Assembly: GCF_004138285.1 (NCBI RefSeq)
Contig: NZ_SCFN01000027.1
Span: 1 to 56,257, forward strand
DNA length: 56,257 bases
Source of the DNA: Gottfriedia acidiceleris
GTDB lineage: Bacteria; Bacillota; Bacilli; Bacillales; Bacillaceae_G
Reading direction: 5' to 3'
Positions 45,936 to 55,200 of this stretch are shown in pieces (positions within the stretch are counted from its first letter, which is position 1; each line of letters begins with the position of its first letter). The translations under genes were made by a program, and so were the position numbers. The notes beneath the pieces were generated by a model. It was not told the DNA's origin. It was given only the letters and a program-made list of their open reading frames with translations, and ran no database searches.

Positions 45936-46361
45936 TTATAGGTTTGTTTGTTCTGCATATTTTTTAAAATTGTCTAAAATTGCTTGCCATCCCTGTTGTT
46001 GAAACTCAACAGGATTAGTTGTTTCAGGATCGAAAGTTTCAATTACTTCCGTTTCGTTTTCTTTACCACTAAATGTGATATTAACCTTTCTTCCATCACC
46101 TAGAGTATATGCAATAACCTCATATTTTTTTACTTCATCATAAGTCCCACCAAAGTCGAAACCAAAACTGCCATCTCTTGCTTCCATTCTTGAACAGAAT
46201 TCTCCACCAACACGTAAGTCATTTACTGCCATAGGTGTGTGCCAGTCTTCTGAAGGACTGTTCCATTTTTTAATATGTTCAGGTTCTGTCCAAAATTCCC
46301 ATACTTTTTCAATTGATGCTTTAATAGTTGCTTTTACTGTTACTTTGTTAGATGTTTCCAT
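45936..46361 (-). CDS. SRPBCC / AHSA1-like domain protein
   Basis: This 141-residue START-fold protein is related to the C-terminal domain of Aha1. The start VTVKATIKASIEKVWEFWTE then PEHIKKWNSPSEDWHTP is the family signature; RMEARDGSFGFDFGGTYDEV and the end motif TTNPVEFQQQGWQAILDNFK match. It probably binds a hydrophobic small ligand in a central cavity; the ligand is unknown. It is a single-gene unit with AGGCGG ribosome site. Length is normal for the family. Confidence 0.9.
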   Translation of the reverse strand: METSNKVTVKATIKASIEKVWEFWTEPEHIKKWNSPSEDWHTPMAVNDLRVGGEFCSRMEARDGSFGFDFGGTYDEVKKYEVIAYTLGDGRKVNITFSGKENETEVIETFDPETTNPVEFQQQGWQAILDNFKKYAEQTNL

Positions 46362-46487
46362 TTCAATTCCGCCTCTCTTGATACCAATTTATTTTAAAAT
46401 AATCAATATTTGTGGCTAACTATATTGTATACGATTTCAAAAAATCATTCTATCTATTCATTTTTTGTTATTAAATTATTGAATGCG

Positions 46488-47000
46488 TTAGTTACATAAC
46501 TCATAATTTTCAATTATGTCCTCCAATAATTCGTAATTGTCGGGTTCTTTTTCATTTCTCAGTGCACTCTTTAGTATTGATAAAACCAACTTGTCTTGAA
46601 TTTCTCCTAGTGCCGTATATGCTACATACCTTATATCAGACTCCTTTTCATTTATCAATAATGAAAGTGGTTTTATTAGTTGATTATCTGGAAACGATAA
46701 TGCAATTTGAGCAGACCAATAGCGAACTCCTTTATGATCACTCTGTAATGATTTTAATAGATGAGGAACTACTTCTTCATTACTAAATTGTACAATTACA
46801 TCTTCAATCAATTGATAAACCCCAAAACCACTACCATCCCCAAATACATTTAGAAAAAGTGGTATACATTCTAGAAATGGATTTTCGATAAAATACTTTC
46901 TTGTTTCATCAAGTTCTCTTAAAGTCTCTTCATCTAATTCCTCATCACTAGGTAGTGGTTGATGTTCTTTCAGGAAAGATAATGCCTGCTTAATGTCCAT
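46488..47000 (-). CDS. HEAT-repeat protein
   Basis: This 170-residue helical protein has at least three HEAT-like helix pairs in its C-terminal two thirds: VIVQFSNEEVVPHLLKSLQS, DHKGVRYWSAQIALSFPDNQ and ESDIRYVAYTALGEIQDKLV. The N-terminal part is acidic (PSDEELDEETLRELDET). Proteins of this size with isolated HEAT repeats are found as orphan immunity-like or regulatory factors in Bacillus; no partner is identifiable here. A toxin gene was looked for upstream and not found. Confidence 0.78.
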   Translation of the reverse strand: MDIKQALSFLKEHQPLPSDEELDEETLRELDETRKYFIENPFLECIPLFLNVFGDGSGFGVYQLIEDVIVQFSNEEVVPHLLKSLQSDHKGVRYWSAQIALSFPDNQLIKPLSLLINEKESDIRYVAYTALGEIQDKLVLSILKSALRNEKEPDNYELLEDIIENYELCN

Positions 47001-47058
47001 TTTTAATATCCTTTCAAATAGGATTTACTATATATTTCAAAGAATATTTTAACATTTC

Positions 47059-47145
47059 TTGTTCATCTAATCTGCCATATTGTTGAATAAAAAAATCGAC
47101 TATACAGCCGATCATATTGTTCAACTAATGCATGCGTTAGTTGAA
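47059..47145 (-). repeat. Dispersed three-hairpin repeat, copy 4, acting as terminator
   Basis: It has three parts: GTTCATCTAATCTGCCATAT with its pairing TTGTTGAAT, then ATCGACTATACAGCCGAT, followed on the minus strand by T7, and the palindrome around AACTAATGCATGCGTTAGTT. It directly abuts the stop codon of the small gene at 47146, so it provides its 3' end. Confidence 0.75.
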
Positions 47146-47376
47146 TTACTCATATCTACTTCCTGCGTAAATTATTTTTGCAAATTCGCTCCATTTAGGT
47201 TCTTCCGATATTAAATCAGTATCAGGTGCCCATCTTTGCATAGCATCCAAAAATGAAACAATATTAGTACTTTCCCATTCCAGCTGGTTGTCTATATTAT
47301 CTTGTTTCATAATCTCTAAAAATTTGATCAATTCTTTTTTAGACTTAACTTTTTTCTCTATATCATTAAACTTCAA
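47146..47376 (-). CDS. DUF7660-like small protein
   Basis: This 76-residue acidic, helical protein resembles DUF7660 family members: an N-terminal ELIKFLEIMKQDN helix, WESTNIVSFLDAMQRWAPDT in the middle and WSEFAKIIYAGSRYE at the end. Such proteins are often near polymorphic toxins and may be immunity-like, but no toxin is linked here. The gene ends inside a repeat-borne terminator. A further lone palindrome (AACTAAAGCACTGCGTTAG, near 47424-47442) lies upstream. Confidence 0.6.
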   Translation of the reverse strand: MKFNDIEKKVKSKKELIKFLEIMKQDNIDNQLEWESTNIVSFLDAMQRWAPDTDLISEEPKWSEFAKIIYAGSRYE

Positions 47377-47536
47377 TTTTCTTTACCTCGCATCTTGGAT
47401 AAATATATTAACTTCCTTATTCAACTAAAGCACTGCGTTAGCTAGATAAGGAATTATTAGTCTTATCAAAAATTAATTTGTAAACGAAGATATAAATTTA
47501 AAGAAAATTCGGTCTTTTTTCTTTACTTTGAGGTAG

Positions 47537-48004
47537 TTACAAAGCATCAAAATTTTTACTAATTGTAATAGAATGACTTAATTTCATTGTTAGTTTCTCA
47601 AAATCTTTTATTAATAAATTACTTATAAAAATATCAATTTCTTCCCCAGAATGTGTTGCTAAAATGAATTTATCACTAATTATAAAAGCTCTTTCTATAT
47701 CTTCAACTTTTATTTCCTTTCTAGAACTAAATATACCTTGATGATGGATAGATAGTATATTATTCTCAAACCTCAAATAATCAATTGAATTAAGTTTAAT
47801 AAAAAATAACGCTTTTGGAATAAACAACAAAATAAAGATTATGAACGGTATTAATGGTATTAATAATAAAAAATACGTATGAATGAATACATCCCAAAAT
47901 GAATATACGAAAAATAGTATGAGTAAAAAAAATATAAAAATACTTAGTAAAATACTATATCCAAACATCTTCGCTTTGGGAAGTTCTTTGTATTTCAGTT
48001 TCAA
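47537..48004 (-). CDS. Membrane protein with PH-like C-terminal domain
   Basis: This 155-residue protein has two N-terminal transmembrane helices (SILLSIFIFFLLILFFVY; YFLLLIPLIPFIIFILLF) followed by a ~75-residue soluble, beta-rich segment (LRFENNILSIHHQGIFSSRK, EIKVEDIERAFIISDKF). This arrangement recalls bacterial PH-domain/YcxB-like membrane proteins. It starts after a modest GAGGGTAG site and lies between two repeat copies. No function can be assigned. It is probably a single-gene unit. Confidence 0.65.
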   Translation of the reverse strand: MKLKYKELPKAKMFGYSILLSIFIFFLLILFFVYSFWDVFIHTYFLLLIPLIPFIIFILLFIPKALFFIKLNSIDYLRFENNILSIHHQGIFSSRKEIKVEDIERAFIISDKFILATHSGEEIDIFISNLLIKDFEKLTMKLSHSITISKNFDAL

Positions 48005-48395
48005 AATTCTACCCTCTTTCTCAGATTTTAAATCCTTTATTAGTTGTATAATTCGCTAGATACATAACAAACTCCTTGTTCAACTAATCTGCCTTTTTGT
48101 TGAATAAAAAAATCGACTAAACAGCCAATCTTGTTGTTCAACTAATGCATGCCTTAGTTCAGCGTGAAATCAGTACATTTATTCTTAAACTAAAAGTTTT
48201 TAACTGATGAATCTTTCTATTTCGAATGATTATCAAAATTATTCGAACCATTCGAAATTAGTCACAAAAAATTCACAATCACATGTGATATATTTCACAA
48301 AATACACTCTTTTCGATATATAATCAATTTGTAATCGCTCACATATACACCAAGAAAAGAGTAAAAAAACAGCATTACTCATACTAGGAGGAATA
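48005..48395. other. Intergenic region with repeat copy 5
   Basis: No gene is supported on the plus strand here. The minus-strand frame 48239-48499 is the antisense of the small gene at 48396-48548 and its leader. The leader before 48396 has two plus-strand T-rich segments. The repeat covers 48077-48161. Confidence 0.45.
48077..48161 (-). repeat. Dispersed three-hairpin repeat, copy 5
   Basis: It has the same order of parts as copy 4: GTTCAACTAATCTGCCTTTT, ATCGACTAAACAGCCAAT and GTTCAACTAATGCATGCC. The central hairpin is degenerate. It lies between divergent genes, so here it is not in the usual 3' position. Confidence 0.7.
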
Positions 48396-48548
48396 ATGAT
48401 GCTTACTATTATTTTTACTGAAATCAAAAAAATGTGGTTTGACCTTTCATGTACATATGAAAGTTTTGAGGAGATTGATCGCCTTGAATCCAAGCACACT
48501 CGAGTGCGTTTTGATAAAGATATTTATGAAATCATCCGTGTCCAATAA
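48396..48548 (+). CDS. Small soluble protein, 50 residues
   Basis: A perfect AGGAGG precedes tandem ATGs (48396 and 48399). It encodes MMLTIIFTEIKKMWFDLSCT, then YESFEEIDRLESKHTRVRFD and KDIYEIIRVQ. Acidic/basic mix with no membrane helix; the start resembles a small alpha/beta domain. It is followed 33 bases on by a second ribosome site and the disrupted 27-residue frame, and then by a terminator, so the two form a small operon. No family recognised. Confidence 0.55.
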   Translation: MMLTIIFTEIKKMWFDLSCTYESFEEIDRLESKHTRVRFDKDIYEIIRVQ

Positions 48549-48581
48549 TATCGGATGAAAATTTATATTAGGAGAGTAACT

Positions 48582-48664
48582 ATGAATGATTTAAAAATAT
48601 AACTATTCGTTTAGAAAGAAATAATCAAGAGCATTATGAAAATTACAAATCTAATTATATATAA
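48582..48664 (+). pseudogene. Putative 27-residue protein gene, one base out of frame
   Basis: GGAGAG precedes the ATG at 48582. The given frame ends after six codons (MNDLKI). Adding one A to the A5 run at 48593-48597 gives MNDLKNITIRLERNNQEHYE then NYKSNYI with a stop at 48664, a polar helix. The restored frame spans exactly to the start of the terminator. Confidence 0.42.
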
Positions 48665-48672
48665 ACTTCAAA

Positions 48673-48700
48673 AGTCTAGCCCAAACGGTTAGGCTTTTTT
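48673..48700 (+). terminator. Terminator of the small two-gene operon
   Basis: CTAGCC-CAAAC-GGTTAG (one G-T pair), then GCTTTTTT. Confidence 0.55.
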
Positions 48701-48704
48701 CTAC

Positions 48705-48793
48705 TTGTTCAACTATCCTACCATTTTGTTGAATAAAAAAAATCGACTAAACAGCCGATCTTGTTCTTCAACTAAAGCATGCTTTAGTTATTT
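48705..48793 (-). repeat. Dispersed three-hairpin repeat, copy 6, acting as terminator
   Basis: Parts: GTTCAACTATCCTACCATTT, ATCGACTAAACAGCCGAT (followed on the minus strand by T8) and AACTAAAGCATGCTTTAGTT. It lies 27 bases past the stop of the broken membrane gene at 48820 and can terminate both that gene and, from the other side, the small operon. Confidence 0.72.
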
Positions 48794-48819
48794 AAGTTGA
48801 ATTTATTCTCCATCTAAAC

Positions 48820-49164
48820 TCAATGGTTGGAATTCTTCCTAGGTGATTTAAAAATAATTTCAAATATAACAAAATAGAGTGCGGGATAAATAACTAATAA
48901 CCATAAAATATATTTATGGGGTAGAGTATAAAAGATTAAACCACCTAATATTAGAAAAATCAAAGCTGAAAATAAAAATCTTACCACCCTTTTAGTGTTT
49001 AACTCCTTATCATTAAAGTAAATAAATAGACACACAAAAAAGATTGCCCTAATCAGACTGGTTAAACCTCTTATAGTTCGAGTTTCATCAAAATCAAATT
49101 ATATATCACATATGCAATACATTGCAGACAGAACTATGATCCATCGAAGTAATATTTTCTTCAT
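48820..49164 (-). pseudogene. Small membrane protein gene with an early nonsense codon
   Basis: The frame from an ATG at 49164 (after AAGGAG) reads MKKILLRWIIVLSAMYCICD then I, then TAA at 49099-49101. It continues in the same phase through FDFDETRTIRGLTSLIRAIF and two further helices to 48820, 114 codons in all. A single substitution would restore it. A shorter product could be made from a GTG at 49035. Three membrane helices; family unrecognised. Confidence 0.55.
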
Positions 49165-49252
49165 AAGTAATACTCCTTAAAATTTTCCATAATGCTACTA
49201 ACAGTTACCATAATCTTTTATGAAAAACTTTACAAATCCAATTTTTTCTTAT

Positions 49253-49334
49253 TTAACTAAACTGCAATTTAGTTCAATAAAAACGACCGCCGAAGCAGTC
49301 GATCGTTGTTCAGCTAACGCATGCGTTAGTTGTA
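49253..49334 (-). repeat. Dispersed three-hairpin repeat, copy 7 (best preserved)
   Basis: It has three clear stems: AACTAAACTGCAATTTAGTT (left), CGACCGCCGAAGCAGTCG (centre; on the minus strand its TTCG loop is followed by T5) and GCTAACGCATGCGTTAG (right). It lies ~130 bases 3' of the minus-strand gene ending at 49464. This copy serves as reference for the others, including the one split by the 81-bp insertion at 458-538. Confidence 0.8.
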
Positions 49335-49463
49335 TAACATACAAAAATGTTGATGTAGTAAATGAGGTCATTTGCAGTACAAGAAGGATAGAAAAAGCAG
49401 ATACCACTTCTGCATTTCTATCCTTCTTTTTCATCTGTAAAATAGCAGCCTTTTTAAAACCTT

Positions 49464-50240
49464 TTAATTTACACTATGTAGAAACTCTAAACTCCAACTT
49501 GAAGTTCCTCGTGAAATATTAATCCATGAATTAACTCCACAAGTAGTATATTTAGTAGCAACCACGCCATACCAAGTAGAAGGTACAGTATAACTCCAAG
49601 TGTTCCCTGTTGGATAATAATTTTTTATTTGAGTTGAAGTGCCACCAAAGGAAGATGGTCCTACTTGTCCGAATCTAACATGACGCCCTGATAGTACATA
49701 ATTCCCAGAACCATCATAGCTCCAACCACCAGTTACACTTGTCATGTCATAATGTTTAACGTTACTACTATCATATTTATTTTCAAAATAAATTGTTGAA
49801 TATGCTTTTACAGCTAAAGAAGAATCCCATTTGTAATCATAATCACTACTAGACGCTAAAGTGCCGATCTGATTTTCTGGTGTGTCTTGTCCTTGAACAA
49901 CTGCAAACGTGGTAGTGGCAAAATACTTAGTAGTCGTTTCACCTTCTTTTTTAACTTCTAATAGTTGGGTAGTTTGATAATACTTCCTTGAAACATTAGC
50001 CTTACTTCCTGTTAAAACGAGGTCACTTTTTGCAACTAAATCTTCACTACTAACTTTTGGATCATTAACGCCATTTTTTGCTCTATCCCATAATTTATCA
50101 ATATCTTTGATTTCACTTTTTTTATACAATAATTGTTCTTTTTCAACTTGTTTTTCTGTTTGAGCAAAAGAAGATGTGGAAAACCCTGTTAAAAGCAAGA
50201 TGGTGATTAGCGATGAAATTGACAATTTTTTTAGTAACAT
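49464..50240 (-). CDS. Secreted hypothetical protein
   Basis: This 258-residue protein has a classical signal peptide, MLLKKLSISSLITILLLTGF, with S-S-F-A-Q cleavage near residue 27. The first third is charged (KSEIKDIDKLWDRAKNGVND). The last ~120 residues are rich in Tyr, Ser, Gly and Trp (SVTGGWSYDGSGNYVLSGRH, VRFGQVGPSSFGGTSTQIKN), like small secreted beta-sandwich proteins. Two cysteines are absent except one near the end (YTTCGV). No domain was recognised. It has its own 5' region; repeat copy 7 lies at its 3' side. Confidence 0.65.
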   Translation of the reverse strand: MLLKKLSISSLITILLLTGFSTSSFAQTEKQVEKEQLLYKKSEIKDIDKLWDRAKNGVNDPKVSSEDLVAKSDLVLTGSKANVSRKYYQTTQLLEVKKEGETTTKYFATTTFAVVQGQDTPENQIGTLASSSDYDYKWDSSLAVKAYSTIYFENKYDSSNVKHYDMTSVTGGWSYDGSGNYVLSGRHVRFGQVGPSSFGGTSTQIKNYYPTGNTWSYTVPSTWYGVVATKYTTCGVNSWINISRGTSSWSLEFLHSVN

Positions 50241-50875
50241 TGAAAATCCTCCCCTTAGATATGTGTTTTACTAAATCCGCCTTAACTCCTTTCTGAAAAT
50301 TGTGTAACATCAGAATTCTTTTCTATTATATTCTAAAAATGGAAATATTTGGGTGTGTAAAAAGACCTTATTTCTTTGTTCGAATAGACCTATTTTTGTA
50401 AATAATTGTATAAAAATGGTATTTTTGGAATATAAAATTTTTCTTGATATTTTGTTAATATAAGATATTTGTTTTGGGAAATCATATATATCTTATTAAA
50501 CTAATGCATGCGTTAGTTTAAGTACAACTCTTCACATTCTTTCCAACAGTTGAACGCTCTTAGTAAAAAAATGGTGATATAAAACGTGGTTTTATGTTCT
50601 CATTACTTAATGGGTCATAGTTATAATCATCATAATCGGAAGTTTTTATAGGCTGTAGCCTCTTTCGAGAAAATGAGTATAAATAATCCCCTTAGCTTTA
50701 GCCAAGGGGGATTTATTTGTTTCTGTATGTAGGAATGAGTATTTTCAATACTGATACATCCTTTTTACATATTACACAGAATACTTCCCCTTTTTAAAAG
50801 ACGGATAGATGTTAACGTTCATACTTTAAGTTTAAATCGATAATCGTACCCGGCTCAGTAGACGTTTCTAATACT
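50241..50875. other. 635-base region with hairpin and possible relic frame
   Basis: It contains a lone repeat palindrome (AACTAATGCATGCGTTAGTT, 50499-50518) and a strong bidirectional hairpin (50668-50712). On the minus strand, about 43 codons ending near 50572 read like a gene tail (e.g. LQPIKTSDYDDYNYDPLSNE) but without a start. Nothing else is supported. Confidence 0.4.
50668..50712. terminator. Bidirectional intrinsic terminator
   Basis: AAATAATCCCCTTAGC pairs with the GGGGGATTTATTT side, giving a stem of about 14 with a GGCTAAAGC-type internal loop. No intact gene immediately uses it; it could end either the relic frame or the selenoprotein-B pseudogene's lost neighbour. Confidence 0.65.
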
Positions 50876-51554
50876 TCATAATGCTAAGCTGAGTACTTGT
50901 CTTTGCTGTACTTTGGCTCCGGCTTCACCCACGGGGCTGCCAAAAGGGAAGCGATTATAAAGAGATCGGGGAACATTAACAATTTCAGAAATTTCTTTGG
51001 CTAACGTAAGTGCTACAGTTGGAATTCCATGAGATTCAATGGTTCGTGCGTCCAGACCGGCCGACTGCTGGCAAAGTGGTCAGGAAGGAACCAATATGAC
51101 AGCATCCACTTTCTCTTTCTTTAACTTTTTTGCAACTTCAGGTGAAGTAACATTTTTTAAGGAATGGTGAAACAGGAATAAATCCCATAAAACTATAATG
51201 AGTTTCCGCTAATTCACCTATTTTTCCTTCTGACCGCAATTCTTATAATACATCCAAAGGGAATACAACATTAGGATCTTTCCGTGCATTGGATTGATCA
51301 TAATGTTCATGAGCAAATGATACGTTGGATAAATCCGTATCAACTGGAATTTCCAAATAAGAAACATCACCAAGACCATAGTTGTCGTTAAACGGTGTCA
51401 TTCCTTTTATATATACACCACCAGTTGTAATGAGAGCAATTTTGGCCTCTGTGGTTTTTTTCTTAAAGGGTGTGAAGGATGCTGCCTCGTTTCGTTCATA
51501 ACGAAAAGATGGAACCCATCGCTCTTGCACAGCTTTTTCTACTTTTTCAATCAA
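50876..51554 (-). pseudogene. Glycine/sarcosine/betaine reductase selenoprotein-B-family pseudogene
   Basis: From a TTG at 51554 (AAAGGAGGG upstream) the frame reads IEKVEKAVQERWVPSFRYER ... KIALITTGGVYIKGMTPFND ... SYLEIPVDTDLSNVSFAHEH, then meets TAA at 51243. The homology goes on: ELRSEGKIGELAETHYSFMG, a frame change at an A6 run, then KKLKKEKVDAVILVPS-TGA-PLCQQSAGLDARTIESHGIP and GSPVGEAGAKVQQRQVLSLA to 50876. That TGA is at the position of the Cys or selenocysteine that precedes P-x-C-x-Q in this family. Reductase B proteins act on glycine, betaine or D-proline, but this copy has at least two disruptions besides the TGA. Confidence 0.72.
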
Positions 51555-51758
51555 TTGATATCCCTCCTTTACATAACAACCTAACAATGTTAGTTCATCG
51601 GTACAAATAATGTGAAACAGAAAAGGAAGATTAACGAACGCTGATAGCGAATTAGCAAGACTTCGATCCTCTAACCAATGAACTTGATAAATAAAGTTCT
51701 AATTACGCGTTAGCCCACTTTTGCTGAATAACCATTTATCGGTTGGCCAGTAAAAAAT

Positions 51759-51959
51759 ATGAACATCATTTGTACTCCACATCATTCCTTTTTATTGATA
51801 ACAAAATTGAATGATTATGATAACTATAATGTCATTTTTAAAAAAAATATATCGCCGTATAATTATCTTAACATTTTGAATAGTCTTAATTGTAACGTGG
51901 TTAATAAGGAATTAAATTTACTATCCAAGATGCAATTCATATTAGAGGGTGATATATAA
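51759..51959 (+). CDS. Possible 66-residue hypothetical protein
   Basis: The 66-codon frame is AT-rich and reads like a small globular piece (NYLNILNSLNCNVVNKELNL). No Shine-Dalgarno site precedes the ATG, and the frame overlaps the start of a nonsense-ended frame at 51961. It may be a fragment of a larger gene. Around it, 51960-52290 holds only short broken frames (a 40-codon one from 52039 without ribosome site). Confidence 0.3.
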   Translation: MNIICTPHHSFLLITKLNDYDNYNVIFKKNISPYNYLNILNSLNCNVVNKELNLLSKMQFILEGDI

Positions 51960-52290
51960 GATGAAAAAAAGAAATTAGTTGTTTAAGTTGAGGACCGTAA
52001 CCTGTATGGTTGCTTCAGCCCATGAAAGATGAAATTACATGAAGAAATCTAGTATTAGTAGATTGATATTAACAATCTGTATTTATATTAAATTCAGTGC
52101 CTATTATTTATCATCTGACCTTCAGCTAGAATTACATACTCCTGTTCAGAATCTCTAATCGGCCTAGGAGGTGTTTCTTGCAATATTATTAAACTCTTAA
52201 TTCCCCTTTTTGATTTTCACATTGAACTTCTTGCATCAGGACCTATCTTATTCGTTCCATTTATTATTAGCTATTTTAGGAGGATGTTTG

Positions 52291-55200
52291 GTGAAAAAAA
52301 TAAAATTGAAAACTTTAATCGCAACCTCACTGTCAACCGTCATGCTGGCTTCATCATTTTACAATGTTAAAGCTTTTGATAAAACAACGCTCGAAAAGAC
52401 GCTCGAGACTTCTTCAATCGTTAACAACACAAATCTCGCTGATGAACATAAGATAACGCTTATTACAGGTGATGTCGTTACCATCAAAAAGATTGAAGGC
52501 GGTAAAAGCGTTATCAATGTTGAGCCTGCTGATCAAAACGGTGCAGGAGCGCAGATTCTAAATTTTGGCGAAGAGACGTATGTAATCCCGACTTCAGCCA
52601 TGCCTTACTTAGCAGCTGATAAGTTAGACAAAGATTTATTTAATGTAACGGAACTGATTGAGAACGGCTATGATGATAAAAGTCTCTCTTACCTGCCGGT
52701 TATCGTTGAATATTCCGAATCCAAAGCCAGGGCAGTTCAAACAAGGAAAGCAGATCCAAAAGGTGCAAAAACGGTTCGTGTGCTAGAGAGTATTAACGGC
52801 GCAGCCCTTGCAGCTTCTAAAAAGGATGCGGATACATTCTGGGAAGATATCACTCCAGAAGATGCTGCAGAACAGAAAGCAACGCCAGAAACAGTTGCAT
52901 TTGATCAAGGGTTTGAGAAGATCTGGCTGGACGGCCGGGTTAAAGCAGCATTAGATCAAAGTGTACCTCAGATTGGTGCACCAACCGCTTGGGAGTCAGG
53001 TTACACAGGTAAGGGCGTTAAGGTAGCTGTACTTGACACAGGAATTGACCCAAATCATCCAGATCTTGCGGATCAAATTGACGAGACAAAAAGTTTTGTA
53101 CCGGGAGAAACGGCTGATGATGTTTATGGGCATGGTACACACGTTGCTTCAACGGTATTAGGAACAGGTGCTGCTTCTGAAGGCAAGAACAAAGGTGTTG
53201 CTCCTGAAGCACGTTTGCTTGTAGGTAAAGTGTTAAACAACGAAGGAAGCGGTCAAGAATCATGGATTATTGACGGTATGGAATGGGCTGCACACAACGC
53301 CAAGATTGTAAGCATGAGTTTGGGAGGCCGGTCAAGTGACGGAACAGACCCGATGGCTCAAGCCGTAAATAGACTAAGTGAAGAAACAGGTGCACTATTT
53401 GTTATTGCTGCCGGTAACGCAGGTTATGAAGGATCCGTCGGTTCACCAGGAACTGCTGATGCTGCTTTAACGATCGGTGCTGTGGATAAGACAGACCAGA
53501 TTGCTTATTTCTCATCAAAAGGACCTCGTTATGGAGATATGGGCTTGAAACCTGATCTGTCTGCTCCGGGAGTTGATATCGTTGCTGCCCGTTCGAGCCT
53601 TTCATCAGGCAGTGGTTCTTATAGAAGCATGAGTGGTACATCCATGGCAACACCGCATGTGGCGGGTGCTGCTGCGATCCTTCTGCAGAAGAATCCTAAT
53701 TGGAATGGAACTCAGCTAAAAGAAGCATTGATGAGTACATCCAAGAAATTAGATTACTCGCCTTATCATATTGGATCAGGTCGATTAGATGTACCAGCAG
53801 CGGTATTTAGTACAGTGAGAGCAACTGGTTCATTATCGTTTGGGTTCTTCAAATGGCCTCAAGATAATGCGCAGCCTGTACAAAAAACAGTCACTTACAC
53901 AAACGACAGCGACTCTGCTGTAATCTTAGATCTACATGCTGATTTTAAGAATGGAAAAGGTAATGCTGCACCAAATGGTATGCTAACGGTTTCTGAGAGT
54001 CAAATTACCATTCCGGCTAACGGGACTAAAGACGTAACCGTTACATTGAACCCACACCTTGGAGACTTAGGCACTCGTTATGAAGGACATCTAACGGCAA
54101 CAGATGAAAACGGCAAACAAGTGGCACATACATCAATGGGCATGGTGAAAGAAGAAGAAAGATATCCGCTAACATTTAAAGCTACGGACCGTAATGGGGA
54201 TCCTGCTTTAACGTATGTCGCACTCTTTACCAAAAACTATTATCAGCCTTACTTTTTTGCTGTAAACGGATCAACTGAATTACGTTTACCCCCTGGCACG
54301 TATTCAGCTATGTCTATGATGAATGTAGATACTGAAACAGATCACCGTGGCATGGCATTGGTCGGTACACCTGAGATTAATTTAGACGGTCCTCAAACCG
54401 TGGAACTTGATGCTCGAAAAGCAGAAGAAATTTCAGTAGAGGTACCGAAGAAGACAGAACCAAGCTATCAGCGCATGGGATACTACCGTTCCCTTGATGG
54501 CACAGCATTGAATCATACTGTTTTAATGCCGGTGTGGATCGACAAAATGTATGCTGTCCCAATAAAGGAAGTTAAGACAGGAGACTTCGAATTTTTGACT
54601 CGCTGGCGTTTAACGAAACCAATGCTTGAGATTAACTTTAAAGGAAAAGTACTAGATGACATTCCGTTAGAGGGAAGCACACTGCTCGATGGAAAATATA
54701 ACTTATCAACGGTTTATGCAGGAAATGGAACTCCAGCAGATTATGAGCGTCTAAAAGCAAAAGGCAAAGCGGTTATTGTAGATCGCAACAGTGAAGTTAC
54801 GCCTTCAGAGCAGGCCGTTACTGCACATGCAGCAGGTGCAAAGCTGTTGATCATCGTAAATAATGAAGACAAGGAATTCAGTGCGTTTGTAGGAAATCCA
54901 AATTATACAGATATTCCTCTTGCCGTTGCTGGAATCAGTAAAGGCGAAGGCGATAAAGTCATTACAGCGGCACGTTCTGGTAACCTGAACCTGTTTGTTG
55001 AAGGTGAAGCAAATACGCCATATGTTTATGATTTGGTGGATGTCCACCAAGACCGTATTCCAGAAGATCTGAAGTATGCACCATCTAACGATGAACTCGT
55101 TAAGATTGATACACGCTACAAGTCAGACCGTGAAGCACCTGGAGAAGAGTTCCGTTATGATTTGCGTCCGTATGGAGGAGGTGTTGGGTTTTTACAAAAA

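Noticed and set aside
48239-48499. An 86-codon frame on the minus strand
   Set aside because: It is antisense to the 50-codon plus-strand gene, which has a perfect ribosome site, and its own start lacks one.
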